Source: Micromonospora sp. ALFpr18c
GTDB taxonomy: Bacteria; Actinomycetota; Actinomycetes; Mycobacteriales; Micromonosporaceae
Length of the DNA stretch: 34,515 nucleotides
Assembly: GCF_008868155.1 (NCBI RefSeq)
Contig: NZ_WBKR01000040.1
Span: 1-34,515 of the forward strand
Direction: 5' to 3'
The notes under the pieces are model-generated. The model saw only the letters and a list, made by a program, of their open reading frames with translations, was not told the origin of the DNA and did not search any database. The translations under genes and the position numbers were made by a program. Of the stretch, positions 14,299 through 23,103 are shown piece after piece (within the stretch, counting starts at the first letter, position 1; every line of letters starts with the position of its first letter).

Positions 14299-15798
14299 GT
14301 GGAAGAACCGGAGGGCCGGCGGCGGCTCGGAATGGGTGCGGTGGGGCAGCTGCTGGGCGTGCCCCGCCTGACCGTGTGGTGGTGGGTCAAGACCGGCCAA
14401 CTCAAGCCGACGGGCGTCGACGACGGCCAGGAGTGGTGGTCCGAAGACGAGGTCTATGCGTGGGCGCTGGGCCGCCGGGGCGACAAGTGGTCGGGTCGAG
14501 TGCCGGTCACCGCCTGGCGGTGGAACCGACACAGCATCACCTTCGACGGCACCGTGGAGCTTCCCGGCGCGGTTGCCCTGAGCTGGGACACCCCCTCGGG
14601 CCCGGTGCACCTGGTGTGGCCGCTGCCCACCGGTTGGCGGGCGCCACACCGCAAGTGGGTCGAGCAGCTCGCCCCACGCGGCAACGGAGCGGTGGTCGTG
14701 GTCAGCAGCGGGTTCTCGTCCCTGTCCGGGCCGGAACTCAAGGGCCTGCTGCCCGGCCTACCCGAGCGCAGCTACACGCCGACATGGATCGAGCTGGCCG
14801 AGGTGCTGGGCCAGCCGCTGCCGTGGTGGTCGCTGACCCTGCGAGACAAGCAGCTGCTGCTGGACTGGACGCCGTCGACTCCCACGGCCACCACGATGGC
14901 GATACCCGCCCTGGACACCGGCGCGCTGCTCATGATGGCGTCCACCTACCCGCAGACGCACCCCTCCGCCCGAGTCCTCGTCAACCTCGCACGTCTCGCA
15001 CACTCCCAGTCCGCAAGCTCCGCCGAGGAACTGGTCAAGATGGTCGAGCGCGCCGAGCTGCCAGACGGGGTGCTGCGCATCGCGGCCCGACCGATGCCGG
15101 TGCCGGAGTCCGACCTGGACGACATCGACCCCACCCAGCGCCGCGCCGGCTGGCTCGACCTACTCGCCCGCCCTGATGACCTGGCCCGCCGGTGCGTCCG
15201 CGAGGTCACCAGCTGGGACGCCGGTACCGACCTGCCCTACAGCAACCCGCAGACCATCGAGCCGCACGAAAGCACGTGGGCGATCCGGTGGACCCAGCGA
15301 CTCGTCCCCACCCAGCGCACCGCCGCGTTCGAACTCCTCGCCCAGCCCGACCAAGACGGTGACGCCCTGGTCGACCCCGACACCGACGCACCGGTCTGGA
15401 GAGACAGCGACGGCGACTACATCGCCGCCATGCCGCAGCGACTGCCCGCGACCGCGCCCCTGGCCGAACTGATCCTCGACGGCCCGGTCTGGATCCGCAC
15501 CAGCGACGGCAAGCTCTACCCCGCCCCCCGCGACTCCTACTTCGGGCTGGGGTGGGGCTACGGCGGATCCGGCCCCGGGTCGCTCGCCCTGCTCGTCGAC
15601 GCGCTGCTCGACGACATCAACGCCCAAGCACCCGCCGATATCACCGGCGCACCCGAGGGCCTGGAGGCCCTGCTGTCCCGCAAGCTGCCCGACCGGACCG
15701 TACTCACCCGCGCCCACCTGGAAGCCGCTCGCCGCGGTGACCCGGTCATCATCGCCGTCGACGACGTCGACCAGGACGAAGACGAGGACGACGCATGA
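14299..15798 (+). CDS. Large plasmid protein with N-terminal MerR-like HTH
   Basis: A 499-residue protein. Residues about 10-65 (GAVGQLLGVPRLTVWWWVKTGQLKP ... WWSEDEVYAWALG) form a MerR/excisionase-type helix-turn-helix with wing. The remaining 430 residues are soluble, Trp- and Pro-rich, and not recognised; the C-terminus is strongly acidic (DDVDQDEDEDD). The GTG start at 14299 has GGAGG about 10 bp upstream. The stop overlaps the next start (ATGA at 15795-15798), so it is coupled to the membrane protein that follows. A transcriptional or adaptor role is inferred from the HTH. An exact TCGCAC-N3-TCGCAC sequence lies inside at 14987-15001. Confidence 0.7.
   Translation: MEEPEGRRRLGMGAVGQLLGVPRLTVWWWVKTGQLKPTGVDDGQEWWSEDEVYAWALGRRGDKWSGRVPVTAWRWNRHSITFDGTVELPGAVALSWDTPSGPVHLVWPLPTGWRAPHRKWVEQLAPRGNGAVVVVSSGFSSLSGPELKGLLPGLPERSYTPTWIELAEVLGQPLPWWSLTLRDKQLLLDWTPSTPTATTMAIPALDTGALLMMASTYPQTHPSARVLVNLARLAHSQSASSAEELVKMVERAELPDGVLRIAARPMPVPESDLDDIDPTQRRAGWLDLLARPDDLARRCVREVTSWDAGTDLPYSNPQTIEPHESTWAIRWTQRLVPTQRTAAFELLAQPDQDGDALVDPDTDAPVWRDSDGDYIAAMPQRLPATAPLAELILDGPVWIRTSDGKLYPAPRDSYFGLGWGYGGSGPGSLALLVDALLDDINAQAPADITGAPEGLEALLSRKLPDRTVLTRAHLEAARRGDPVIIAVDDVDQDEDEDDA
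14987..15001 (+). repeat. TCGCAC-N3-TCGCAC site 5 (intragenic)
   Basis: Exact repeat TCGCACGTCTCGCAC inside the coding sequence of the HTH protein, encoding LARLAH. It could be chance or coding constraint, but it matches the dispersed family exactly. Confidence 0.55.
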
Positions 15799-16445
15799 GC
15801 ACCGACACCACCACACCGACCCGGCCCGCCCCGATCGAGGACACCAACGCCGGTTGGCTGGCCATGCTCGAAGAGTGGGCCGAAGACCTATGGCACCGCT
15901 TCCGTCGCCAGCGCGCCAGCGACGACTGGCCCCCGGACTGGCTCCTGCCCGCCGCCGGCGTCGCCGGAGTGCTACTCGTCGCACTCCTGCTGTTCGGCCT
16001 CGTCATGCCGCTGCTGCGCTGGATCGGCCGCTTCGCCGTCGACGCGATCGACGGTGGCGTGGACTGGCTGCGCGACTGGAGCCTCACCCACGTCGTTCTC
16101 GACCCGGTCCGCGCCTACCTCACCGCCCACTCCGCCGGCCTGCCCATCGACGCCGAGACGCTGTGGTGGACCTGGTGCGCCGCCGGCGTCGGCCTGTTCG
16201 CGCTCGCCTTCCTCGCTCGCGCCGTCGCCGCACGCCTCGGCTGGATCCTCTTCGGCGCCGCAACCGTGGCGATGGTCTGGGCCACCACCACCGGCCCGGC
16301 CCGCACCACCACCGCCGGCATCGCCGCCCTCTGGTGGATCGTGCTCAGCCTCTTCGCGCTGCGCCGGCCCTGGACCCAGCAGCGCGTCACCGTCCACCTG
16401 CCCGAGCTGCCCTGGCTCGCTCGTATGGTGCAGCGCCGCGAGTAG
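15795..16445 (+). CDS. Membrane protein, 216 residues
   Basis: An integral membrane protein with a soluble N-terminus (about 50 residues) and hydrophobic segments near 53-75 (LLPAAGVAGVLLVALLLFGL), 130-150 (AAGVGLFALAFLARAVAA), 153-167 and 178-192 (AALWWIVLSLFAL). The start overlaps the upstream stop (ATGA). I do not recognise a family. With the HTH protein upstream it forms a two-gene cassette between two near-identical terminators. Its TAG stop is the first half of a TAGCAC-N3-TCGCAC site. Confidence 0.75.
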   Translation: MSTDTTTPTRPAPIEDTNAGWLAMLEEWAEDLWHRFRRQRASDDWPPDWLLPAAGVAGVLLVALLLFGLVMPLLRWIGRFAVDAIDGGVDWLRDWSLTHVVLDPVRAYLTAHSAGLPIDAETLWWTWCAAGVGLFALAFLARAVAARLGWILFGAATVAMVWATTTGPARTTTAGIAALWWIVLSLFALRRPWTQQRVTVHLPELPWLARMVQRRE

Positions 16446-16457
16446 CACCCCTCGCAC
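16443..16457 (+). repeat. TAGCAC-N3-TCGCAC site 6, overlapping a stop codon
   Basis: TAGCACCCCTCGCAC; the TAG is the stop codon of the membrane protein gene. The terminator begins 4 bp later. Confidence 0.7.
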
Positions 16458-16460
16458 ACG

Positions 16461-16492
16461 ACAGGGCCCCCACCAATCGGTGGGGGCCCTGT
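16461..16492. terminator. Bidirectional terminator T2
   Basis: Perfect 14-bp arms ACAGGGCCCCCACC and GGTGGGGGCCCTGT with loop AATC, followed by TTTGT on the plus strand. It lies between convergent genes ending at 16445 and 16504, so it can serve both. Near-identical to T1 at 14175-14206. Confidence 0.85.
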
Positions 16493-16503
16493 TTGTCGGT
16501 CGG

Positions 16504-16953
16504 TCAGCGCACCGAGCCCAGCGGCGGCCCTTGGTCGAACGGCCAGTCGTCCGGAATGGAAACACCCTGGCCGCCGGTCACCCATAGTGCCCAGTCGTCG
16601 ACGCCGTTCAAGTAGTTGATGGAGAGCGGATCCACGGGCGGGCTTACGGCGGGGCGTCCGCCGTTGGACATCGCCACCTGAGCTTCGTACCCCTCATGCC
16701 GGACGTCATTGCAGGTAACGGGCCGTCCGAGAAACTGACCCGTAACGGGAGAAGCGTGATCATGACCCAGGATCCAGCGGCAGACCGCCGCGCCGCCCCG
16801 AGCGTAGTCATGCGTCGGTGCGTAGACCCTGACCAGGTGCGCCAGCATGTACTCGATCTCGGCGCGGCTCCTCAGCTCCCAACCACTGCGCACGCGTTCG
16901 GCCATGGCCGGCCTCCTTCCGTCTCTATCGACGGTAAGCCATTCCTGCGTCAT
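16504..16953 (-). CDS. Hypothetical protein coupled to the relaxase
   Basis: A 149-residue soluble protein whose ATG (16951-16953) overlaps the TGA of the relaxase gene. It contains RSRAEIEYMLAHLVRVYAPTHDYA and GAAVCRWILGHDHASPVTG, with several His residues, and ends DWPFDQGPPLGSVR. A Met at residue 17 (MAERVRSGWELRS) is an alternative start. No family is recognised. Coupling to the relaxase suggests a transfer-related or accessory role, but this is positional inference only. Confidence 0.65.
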   Translation of the reverse strand: MTQEWLTVDRDGRRPAMAERVRSGWELRSRAEIEYMLAHLVRVYAPTHDYARGGAAVCRWILGHDHASPVTGQFLGRPVTCNDVRHEGYEAQVAMSNGGRPAVSPPVDPLSINYLNGVDDWALWVTGGQGVSIPDDWPFDQGPPLGSVR

Positions 16954-19900
16954 CGTTCATATCCTCGGGCCTGGGACCGCTCGGCCTGCTGCTGGCGATC
17001 GCGCATGAGCCGGGCGGACTCGCGGCGGGCCTGGTCCTCCTGCTCGCGTGCTTGCTGCTCGGCACGCTGTCCGGCGGTGCGCTGGGACGCCTCGGCGCGT
17101 TGAGCACGACGCTCCAGGTAGGTGCGGGCCTCGCGCAGTTCCTGCTGGATGGTGCGCGGGAACGCACCGGCGGCCACCCGGGCGGCCCGTGTCGGGTCCT
17201 GCTGCTCGGCCTCCGGCTGACGCTCGGGAGCCTTGACCTGCTCGGGCTCGGGCTGACGCTCGGCGGTGGGGCGCTGCTCCGGGAACGCCTGGGCCGCGAG
17301 CTGCGCCGGCGTGGGCGTGGCCGGCTGCTCCGGCTCGCGGGCGACGGTCGGCTCCACCTCGGTCTCCGGAGCGTCGACGGCGAGCTGCGCAGGCTCGTCG
17401 ACGTCGAGCGTCGCGGCGGCACCCTCCAGCTCGACGTCCGGCTCCGTCTCTCGCACCTCTCGCACGTCGACCTGTTCGCCGGCGTTGATCTCGTCGCGCT
17501 CCTGGACGTCCTGCTCCACCTGCCCGGCCTCGACCTGCTCGGCCTCGACCTGGTCGCGCTCCGGAACCTCCTGGTCGACGCGCTCGGTGTCACCGGCGGC
17601 GGCCTGGTCGCGGTCGACCTCGTCCTGCTCGGCGGCCGGCTGCCGGTCGACCTGGCGGCGGTCCAGCTCAGCGCCGGCGGCCTGCGCGGTCTCGCGGACC
17701 TCCTCGGTGTCCGTACGCCACGTGGCGTGCGCGACGGTGATCTCCTCGAAGGTGGCAGCCTGCTCGGCGAACCCGGCGGCCATCTCCCGCCACCCGGCCG
17801 CCCGAGTCTCCATCTCGGCCCTCTCCTGGGCGTCCGCGAGGGTCGCGGCCTCGGCCTCGGCCAGGATGGCGCGCTGCTCGTAGTCGCGGGCCAACTGGAA
17901 CGCCTCGGACATCTGCGGCCCAAGGTACGGCGGCGCCCACACCTGCTCGCGCTCGTAGGCGGCGAGCATCGCCCGCAGCTGCTCGTCACCGGCGGCCGCG
18001 ATGTGTCGGTGCTCGTCCGGGCGACCCAACGCCTCGTAGGCGGCGTCCCACGCGGCGCGCTGCTCGACGGCGCTGCGGGGCGGGGCCTGCCCGATGACGG
18101 TGCCCTCGCCGGTCACCCCGTACAGCTCGCGGTACGCCTCGACGACGGCGGCGCGCTGCTCCCACTCGGTGCGCTCCGGCTCCTGCTCGGGCAGTTCACC
18201 GAGCCGGGCGGTCGCCCACGCCGGGGTTTGCTCGGCGACCCGCTCGCCGAGTGCGTCCTGCCGGGCCTGCATCGCCTCGGCGACCTCGCGGGCGAACTCA
18301 CCTTCGGGGCCCTCGATGTCGGGGGTACGGGCCAGCCAGTCCGAGCCGGCCGGCTCGTGCTCCGGGGTCCGACCGGCGGCCGTCTGCTCCACCCGGTACT
18401 GCAACAGTGCGCCCAGCTCCCGGGCGTCGGTGAGGCTGCGCGGGTCGCCGATTGCCTCGCGTAGCAGGGCCTCGATGTCGTGGCCCTGGAGCTGGGTCTC
18501 GCGCAGGTGCCGGTAGAGCGGGTCGGCCTGCTCGGCGTCCAGGCGGGCGACCGCGTCCGGGCCGAGAATGTCCCCGAGCAGGGCGCGGCACTGATCCCGG
18601 GTGTGCCGGGTGGTGACGTCGACCCACATCGGAGCGAGCGCGGGCATCGACTCCGCGTACTCGAGTCCCTCCCGCAGCGACTCGGTGGCCGACTTCTCCA
18701 CGCCCTCCCGCTCCAGGATCCGGGTCATCTCCGCCAGCGGCGTCGACACCTGGGTGTCCTCCGGCATCCCGTCGATCGGGTCCTCGGGGGTGCGCTCGGT
18801 GGCCAGGAACGCTTCGTTGATCTCGGTGCCCCGGGTCAGGGCCACGTACCCGGCCTCGCGGGTGATGCCCTGGTCAGCATCGCCATAGAGGTAGCCACGG
18901 TCGACGTTCCGACCCTGGGTAGCTTGGACGGTGCCGGCGTAGCCCAGCGCAGTCCACTCGCGCACGTAGTCCGGGTCGAGCCGGACGGTGCCGGCGAGCT
19001 GCTCCCGACCCTCGGAGTCAAGGCCGACGATCCGGCGCACAGTCAGTGACCCGTCCTCGTGCAGCTCGGTCACCCGGTACACCCGCCGGTTGATGACCTG
19101 CAAACCCTCACTGTCGACCAACAGTGACTTGTTCTCGCGGGTCTGGACCAGGTCGCCGACGCCGGCGACGTTGCCGCCCATCACCGCCGCTCCGCCTTCT
19201 TCGACTCGGCCGAGGCGGACCAGCTCCGCGCGGATCCGGGCGGACAGCTCGTCAGCGACCGCGTTGGTCGGGGTGGTCAGCGTGGCGACCTTCCCAGCGA
19301 GAGTGGCGGCGACGTAGCGACCGACCGACTTCTCGGCCATCTCCTCGGCGGTCCCGCCGTGCAGCCGGCCGTGCTCCTCGTAGGCGGCGAGCACCTCGGC
19401 GTTGCCGTCCCGCAGCCCGAGAGACGCCTCGGCCTCCCAATCGCGCACCTGGTCACCGTCGCGGAACCGGCGCACCGTGCGCAGCTCGTACGCCCCGGTC
19501 TCCTGGCGGAGCAGCCGGAACCCGCCGCCCGCTCCGACCGACTGCATCTGCCCGTCGTCACCGACCCCGGCCATCTTCGCCCCGGCCTCGGCCACGATCT
19601 GCACCAGCTTGACCATGTCCGGGTGGTTCGCCATTGCGGCCTCGTCGACGATGACCAGGTCACCCGGGCGCAGGGCGAACCGAGCTATATCGGCCTGCGC
19701 GCCGTGGCCCTCGTGCAGATCCAAGAACTTCTTGATGTTGGTGGTGGTGCTGACGCCGGCTTCGGCGAGCACGCCGGCGGCGATGTTCGACGGTGCGAGC
19801 CCGATCACCCGGCCGCCGTTGGCCTCCCACGCCTTCGTGATGATGCCCTGGGCGTAGCTCTTCCCGGTGCCGGCCGGGCCGACGATGACCGACACCTGCC

Positions 19901-21641
19901 GGCCATCGCCGAGCACCCCGCGCACGGCGGCGGCCTGGTCCTCGCCCAACGTCGACGCGGCGATCGCGTCCTCGATCTGCTCCGGGGACAACCGCGGCGC
20001 GTCGGTGCGGGAGGCCGTGGCCACCATCCGCTCTTCCTCGCGCAGCTGCGTCTCGGTGGAATACCGCTCGACCCGACCGGGCTGGTAGACGCTGCGCCCG
20101 TCCGACTCCCGCCGCAGCTCCGGCGGCGTGTTGACGACCTCGAACCCGGACACCTGCAGAACGCCGTACGCGCCGCTGGTCAGGGCCTCATCGGTCAGCG
20201 ACTCCAACAGGGCGGTAACGCTGCCGGCGTCGTCGGCGGCGGTGCCCAGCTGCTCGGGCAGCGCCCGGGCCATGCAGCGCATCACGTCGTCCCGACCGAA
20301 CTTCGCCCGCTCCGACTGCACCTCACCCAGCGCCTGCGCGATCACCCGGGCCCGGTCCAGCACCGGCGCCGGGTCGCCGTCGCGCATCCGGCTCAACCGG
20401 CGGTTCACCGCGGCGGCCTCAGCGTTGTCGGCCATCTCCGCGTGGGTGCGCCGGTCAGCGGCGACCGCCTCGCGCTCCCACCGGTCGACCAGCTCGTCCA
20501 TCGGCACCGCGGCGTCCTTGCGGTCCCGGGTCTGCAACGCCGCCCGCTCCGCCATCTTCGACAGAGTCTGCGGCGACGGCTCGTGCCCGGTGCGCTCCCG
20601 GTACAGCTCGACGTACTTTTCCAGCTCACCCTTGATCTGCTGCCGGCGCGTCGATGCCGCTTCCCGGTCGTCCAGGGTGATCCCGATGACCTCGCGGGCC
20701 TTGCCGTCCTCCCGGGTCTCCAGGTCCACCGGCAGATCCCGGGTCAGCTGCTCCTCCATCGTGCGGTGGTAGACCGCTTCCATGCCTGGCCGGGCCTTGT
20801 GCAGCGCGCGGGAGTCCAGGGTCCGCCACACCACCCGGCCGTCGTCCTCGACCGTGGGTACCCGGTTGAGCACCTGGAGGTGCGAGTGCATCTGCACGTC
20901 ACCAGCCCGGGACGTCTCGTGCAGGAACTCGGCGGCCACCCACTCGTGGGCGTCGACGTACCGGCCCACGCTCGCCCCGTCCGGGCCCGCGCTGCCGTGG
21001 TAGCCGACCCGGGTGAAACCCGCCTCACGCTGGAGGTACTCCAACGCCGCAGCGACCCCTGCGCGGTGCGCCGCCTCGACCTTCCCCGCGTCCTCGACGC
21101 GGCCCTGCGCCAGCAGACCCGCCCGGTACAAGCTGATCGACTTCTGCACCGAGAAGGTCACGTCGAACGATCCGTTCGCCTTTGGCTGCTTCGACTCGAT
21201 CAGCCGCCGCAGCTCCTCCCGGCGGTGCGCGTCCGCGTCCGGCTCGGCCTTCAACGCCTCCGCCAGCCGCTCATCCACCGACTTGTACTGCCGGGGAGCG
21301 CGACCCAACCGGGCACCCGTGAGTAGCTCTGCGTAGTGGTCTTTCGCGTCGTCGCCCGTGAGCCCAAGCTTCCGGATCTCGGCGGCCGCGCGGGCGGTCA
21401 GCTCCGCGTGCAGACGCGGGTCGCACAGCTCGCCGAACAGCACCAGGTGCTCTTCCTTGACCACCTCGGAACCCTGCTCGTACCCGAGCCGCTCCACCCC
21501 CGCGCCGAGCCACCGCGCGGACGGGCCGACCTCCTGACCCTCGTGGTAGTACGCCTGACGATCATGCTCGTGTGCCTGGCACTCCCACGGGTAGCGCGCA
21601 CCGGCCATCCCCGCAGGGATGGGGGTCACGCGCACAGTCAT
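16950..21641 (-). CDS. MOBF (TrwC/TraI/TraA-type) relaxase-helicase
   Basis: A 1563-residue conjugative relaxase fused to a helicase. The relaxase domain (about 1-330) has candidate nucleophile tyrosines in AYYHEG (31-32), then RWLG, FDVTFSVQKSIS (159-170) and the metal-binding HETSRAGDVQMHSHLQVLN (241-259). The RecD-like helicase has Walker A GPAGTGKS (588-595), Walker B LVIVDEAAM (662-670), and a C-terminal VQATQGRNVDRGYLY ... YVALTRG motif. The last 450 residues are Glu/Gln/Val-rich coiled coil (many AEQVE and DQVE units). It would nick oriT, stay covalently bound and unwind the strand for transfer. The preferred start is ATG 21639-21641: a TATGAT -10 box lies 6 bp upstream, fitting leaderless transcription; an upstream TTG/ATG is less likely. 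An exact TCGCAC-N3-TCGCAC copy lies at 17451-17465. Confidence 0.93.
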   Translation of the reverse strand: MTVRVTPIPAGMAGARYPWECQAHEHDRQAYYHEGQEVGPSARWLGAGVERLGYEQGSEVVKEEHLVLFGELCDPRLHAELTARAAAEIRKLGLTGDDAKDHYAELLTGARLGRAPRQYKSVDERLAEALKAEPDADAHRREELRRLIESKQPKANGSFDVTFSVQKSISLYRAGLLAQGRVEDAGKVEAAHRAGVAAALEYLQREAGFTRVGYHGSAGPDGASVGRYVDAHEWVAAEFLHETSRAGDVQMHSHLQVLNRVPTVEDDGRVVWRTLDSRALHKARPGMEAVYHRTMEEQLTRDLPVDLETREDGKAREVIGITLDDREAASTRRQQIKGELEKYVELYRERTGHEPSPQTLSKMAERAALQTRDRKDAAVPMDELVDRWEREAVAADRRTHAEMADNAEAAAVNRRLSRMRDGDPAPVLDRARVIAQALGEVQSERAKFGRDDVMRCMARALPEQLGTAADDAGSVTALLESLTDEALTSGAYGVLQVSGFEVVNTPPELRRESDGRSVYQPGRVERYSTETQLREEERMVATASRTDAPRLSPEQIEDAIAASTLGEDQAAAVRGVLGDGRQVSVIVGPAGTGKSYAQGIITKAWEANGGRVIGLAPSNIAAGVLAEAGVSTTTNIKKFLDLHEGHGAQADIARFALRPGDLVIVDEAAMANHPDMVKLVQIVAEAGAKMAGVGDDGQMQSVGAGGGFRLLRQETGAYELRTVRRFRDGDQVRDWEAEASLGLRDGNAEVLAAYEEHGRLHGGTAEEMAEKSVGRYVAATLAGKVATLTTPTNAVADELSARIRAELVRLGRVEEGGAAVMGGNVAGVGDLVQTRENKSLLVDSEGLQVINRRVYRVTELHEDGSLTVRRIVGLDSEGREQLAGTVRLDPDYVREWTALGYAGTVQATQGRNVDRGYLYGDADQGITREAGYVALTRGTEINEAFLATERTPEDPIDGMPEDTQVSTPLAEMTRILEREGVEKSATESLREGLEYAESMPALAPMWVDVTTRHTRDQCRALLGDILGPDAVARLDAEQADPLYRHLRETQLQGHDIEALLREAIGDPRSLTDARELGALLQYRVEQTAAGRTPEHEPAGSDWLARTPDIEGPEGEFAREVAEAMQARQDALGERVAEQTPAWATARLGELPEQEPERTEWEQRAAVVEAYRELYGVTGEGTVIGQAPPRSAVEQRAAWDAAYEALGRPDEHRHIAAAGDEQLRAMLAAYEREQVWAPPYLGPQMSEAFQLARDYEQRAILAEAEAATLADAQERAEMETRAAGWREMAAGFAEQAATFEEITVAHATWRTDTEEVRETAQAAGAELDRRQVDRQPAAEQDEVDRDQAAAGDTERVDQEVPERDQVEAEQVEAGQVEQDVQERDEINAGEQVDVREVRETEPDVELEGAAATLDVDEPAQLAVDAPETEVEPTVAREPEQPATPTPAQLAAQAFPEQRPTAERQPEPEQVKAPERQPEAEQQDPTRAARVAAGAFPRTIQQELREARTYLERRAQRAEASQRTAGQRAEQQAREQEDQARRESARLMRDRQQQAERSQARGYER
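17451..17465 (+). repeat. TCGCAC-N3-TCGCAC site 7 (intragenic)
   Basis: Exact repeat TCGCACCTCTCGCAC within the relaxase coiled-coil region (encodes VREVRE on the minus strand). It may be coding coincidence. Confidence 0.5.
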
Positions 21642-21808
21642 GGATAGATCATAGCTGATGATCTTGGGCCAGTACATTGCAATGCCTTGGTGTGACGGTT
21701 CTAAAATGGTCTGGGGTGGGGTACTTGCTGGCTGTGCTCGTGGTGGGTGGATGTGACGGGGTGGACGGTTCTGATGAGACGGTGCTGGAGATCGAACGAG
21801 ATTGTGGG
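21642..21808. other. Candidate oriT and relaxase promoter
   Basis: This 167-bp region upstream of the relaxase start is lower in GC than its surroundings and has a G/T-rich plus strand. It holds the palindrome CATTGCAATG (21675-21684), two direct copies of GACGGTTCT (21694-21702 and 21764-21772), and the relaxase -10 box TATGAT on the minus strand. oriT usually lies beside the relaxase gene in an AT-richer, strand-biased segment, so this is the best candidate. No nic site is recognisable. An additional inverted repeat (10-bp arms, one mismatch) sits at 21987-22014 inside the next gene. Confidence 0.4.
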
Positions 21809-22114
21809 GTGGCTGTGGTGACTTCCCGGGTTGAGGGGGCGCTAACGCCGTTGGCGGGGGCGCTGCTGGTCCGGTTCGGGGTCGGCTTCGCCGCTGCGCA
21901 CGATGACCCGCGCCCGGCTGTGGCCGTGCCTCACGCGCTCGCGCCGGCTCCCGGCAACGCCGGGCAGCTCGCCGCCCTCCGGCGGGTGGTAACGCCTCCC
22001 AGTGGGCGCTACCAGCCCGCTACCACCGAGGTCGGCACCCGCCCCGCCGTCACGGTCGGTGACCCCACACGGCGCATCGCGCCGCGCCGCCAGACGGCGG
22101 CCGACCGGTGGTGA
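21809..22114 (+). CDS. Small gene coupled to the NERD gene
   Basis: From 21809 to 22114 the frame has strongly GC-biased third codon positions and ends in a TGA that overlaps the next GTG (GTGA at 22111-22114). Both support a real gene. The product is about 101 residues with an Ala/Val-rich stretch (LTPLAGALLVRFGVGFAAAHDD) and a Pro/Arg-rich tail. The start could be GTG 21809, 21815 or 21818; none has a good ribosome-binding site. No family is recognised. Confidence 0.4.
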   Translation: MAVVTSRVEGALTPLAGALLVRFGVGFAAAHDDPRPAVAVPHALAPAPGNAGQLAALRRVVTPPSGRYQPATTEVGTRPAVTVGDPTRRIAPRRQTAADRW

Positions 22115-23103
22115 CCACCTGGACGTCAGTACGCGCCGGCCGACGCCGCGTGCACTTCGACGCCAGCGACGGCACTCACCTCGGCTACGTCGACGTGACC
22201 AGCGGCCAGCCCGGAGACGTGCACCTCGGCCGCGCCACCGAGTTCTACGCCGCCCTGGCCACCTGGCGACAGCGCAACCCCACACCGCCCCGCACCGACC
22301 CGCCCGAGCTGGTCCATAACCTCGCGCCGCCCACCGCCCCGGCCGGGCCAGTCGCCCCGCCCACCCACCTGGGCAACGACGCGTTCGGACCGCCCCCACA
22401 GGACCCGCCAGTCGGCGTGAGCATCCGCGAACGCCCAGCTCAGCGACCCACACCGCCCACCCAGCGCAGTAGACGACCGGGATGGACCGACCTGGCGGAC
22501 AACCAGCCCGGCCAGGGCGCGGCCGCCGTCGCCGCGCAGCTGCGCCGCGACCGGCCCGTGGTCACGTTCTTCGCCCGGCTCCTGCGACTGCGCACCGACG
22601 AACGCGCGTGGCGCGTCGGCGCGGCCGGCGAGGTGAAAACCGCCGGCTACCTGCGCAAACTCACCAGCCCCGGCGGCGGCTGGTACGTCCTGCACTCCGT
22701 GCCGGTCAGCGCCCGAGGCACGGACATCGACCACGTCCTCATCGGACCGGCCGGAATCTTCACCATCAACACCAAGCACCACCCGCGCGGCTTCGTCTCC
22801 GCCGGCCCGGACGGCATCACCGTCAACCGCCACGCCACCGCCTACGCGGTCAAGGCCCGCGCCGAAGCTGACCGCGCCGGCCGGCTCCTGGGCGCTGCCC
22901 TCGGCCACGGCCCGATCGCCGTCACCCCGGTCATCGCCGTCGTCGGCGCCGGTGTCCGCGGTGACCACCAGCCCCTGGGCGTGACCGTCATCGCCGCGTC
23001 CAAACTCGCCCGCTGGCTCCGCCGACAGACGCCCGTCCTCACCCCGGACACCGTGACCAAACTTCACGACATCGCTCGGCGCTCCACCACCTGGCTTCCC
23101 TGA
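22111..23103 (+). CDS. NERD-domain protein (putative nuclease)
   Basis: A 330-residue protein. Residues about 1-150 form a variable Pro-rich region with an N-terminal beta segment (VHFDASDGTHLGYVDV). The C-terminal half is a NERD domain: AWRVGAAGEVKTAGYLRKL, WYVLHSVPVSARGTDIDHVLIGPAGIFTINTKHH, then IAVTPVIAVVGAG. NERD is a restriction-endonuclease-like fold; the D...D-x-K core is present as DIDH and NTK, although the usual Glu before T-K is Asn here, as I recall in other actinobacterial members. Role is unknown, perhaps DNA processing or defence. The GTG start overlaps the upstream stop. It converges on the coiled-coil gene across the TGACC/GGTCA cluster. Confidence 0.8.
   Translation: MTTWTSVRAGRRRVHFDASDGTHLGYVDVTSGQPGDVHLGRATEFYAALATWRQRNPTPPRTDPPELVHNLAPPTAPAGPVAPPTHLGNDAFGPPPQDPPVGVSIRERPAQRPTPPTQRSRRPGWTDLADNQPGQGAAAVAAQLRRDRPVVTFFARLLRLRTDERAWRVGAAGEVKTAGYLRKLTSPGGGWYVLHSVPVSARGTDIDHVLIGPAGIFTINTKHHPRGFVSAGPDGITVNRHATAYAVKARAEADRAGRLLGAALGHGPIAVTPVIAVVGAGVRGDHQPLGVTVIAASKLARWLRRQTPVLTPDTVTKLHDIARRSTTWLP

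Noticed and set aside
19359..21326. A 655-residue plus-strand open frame opposite the relaxase.
   Set aside because: It is antisense to well-supported relaxase codons. Long open antisense frames are expected at this GC content, and the translation (Gly/Arg/Leu/His-rich) shows no domain.
21987..22014. Inverted repeat (TGGTAACGCC / GGCGCTACCA) considered as the oriT hairpin.
   Set aside because: It lies inside a frame with good coding statistics, 350 bp from the relaxase. The nearer AT-rich segment is a better candidate.
21842..22453. A 203-residue minus-strand frame overlapping the NERD gene start.
   Set aside because: Composition is Arg/Gly-rich and antisense to two plus-strand frames with better codon bias and coupling.
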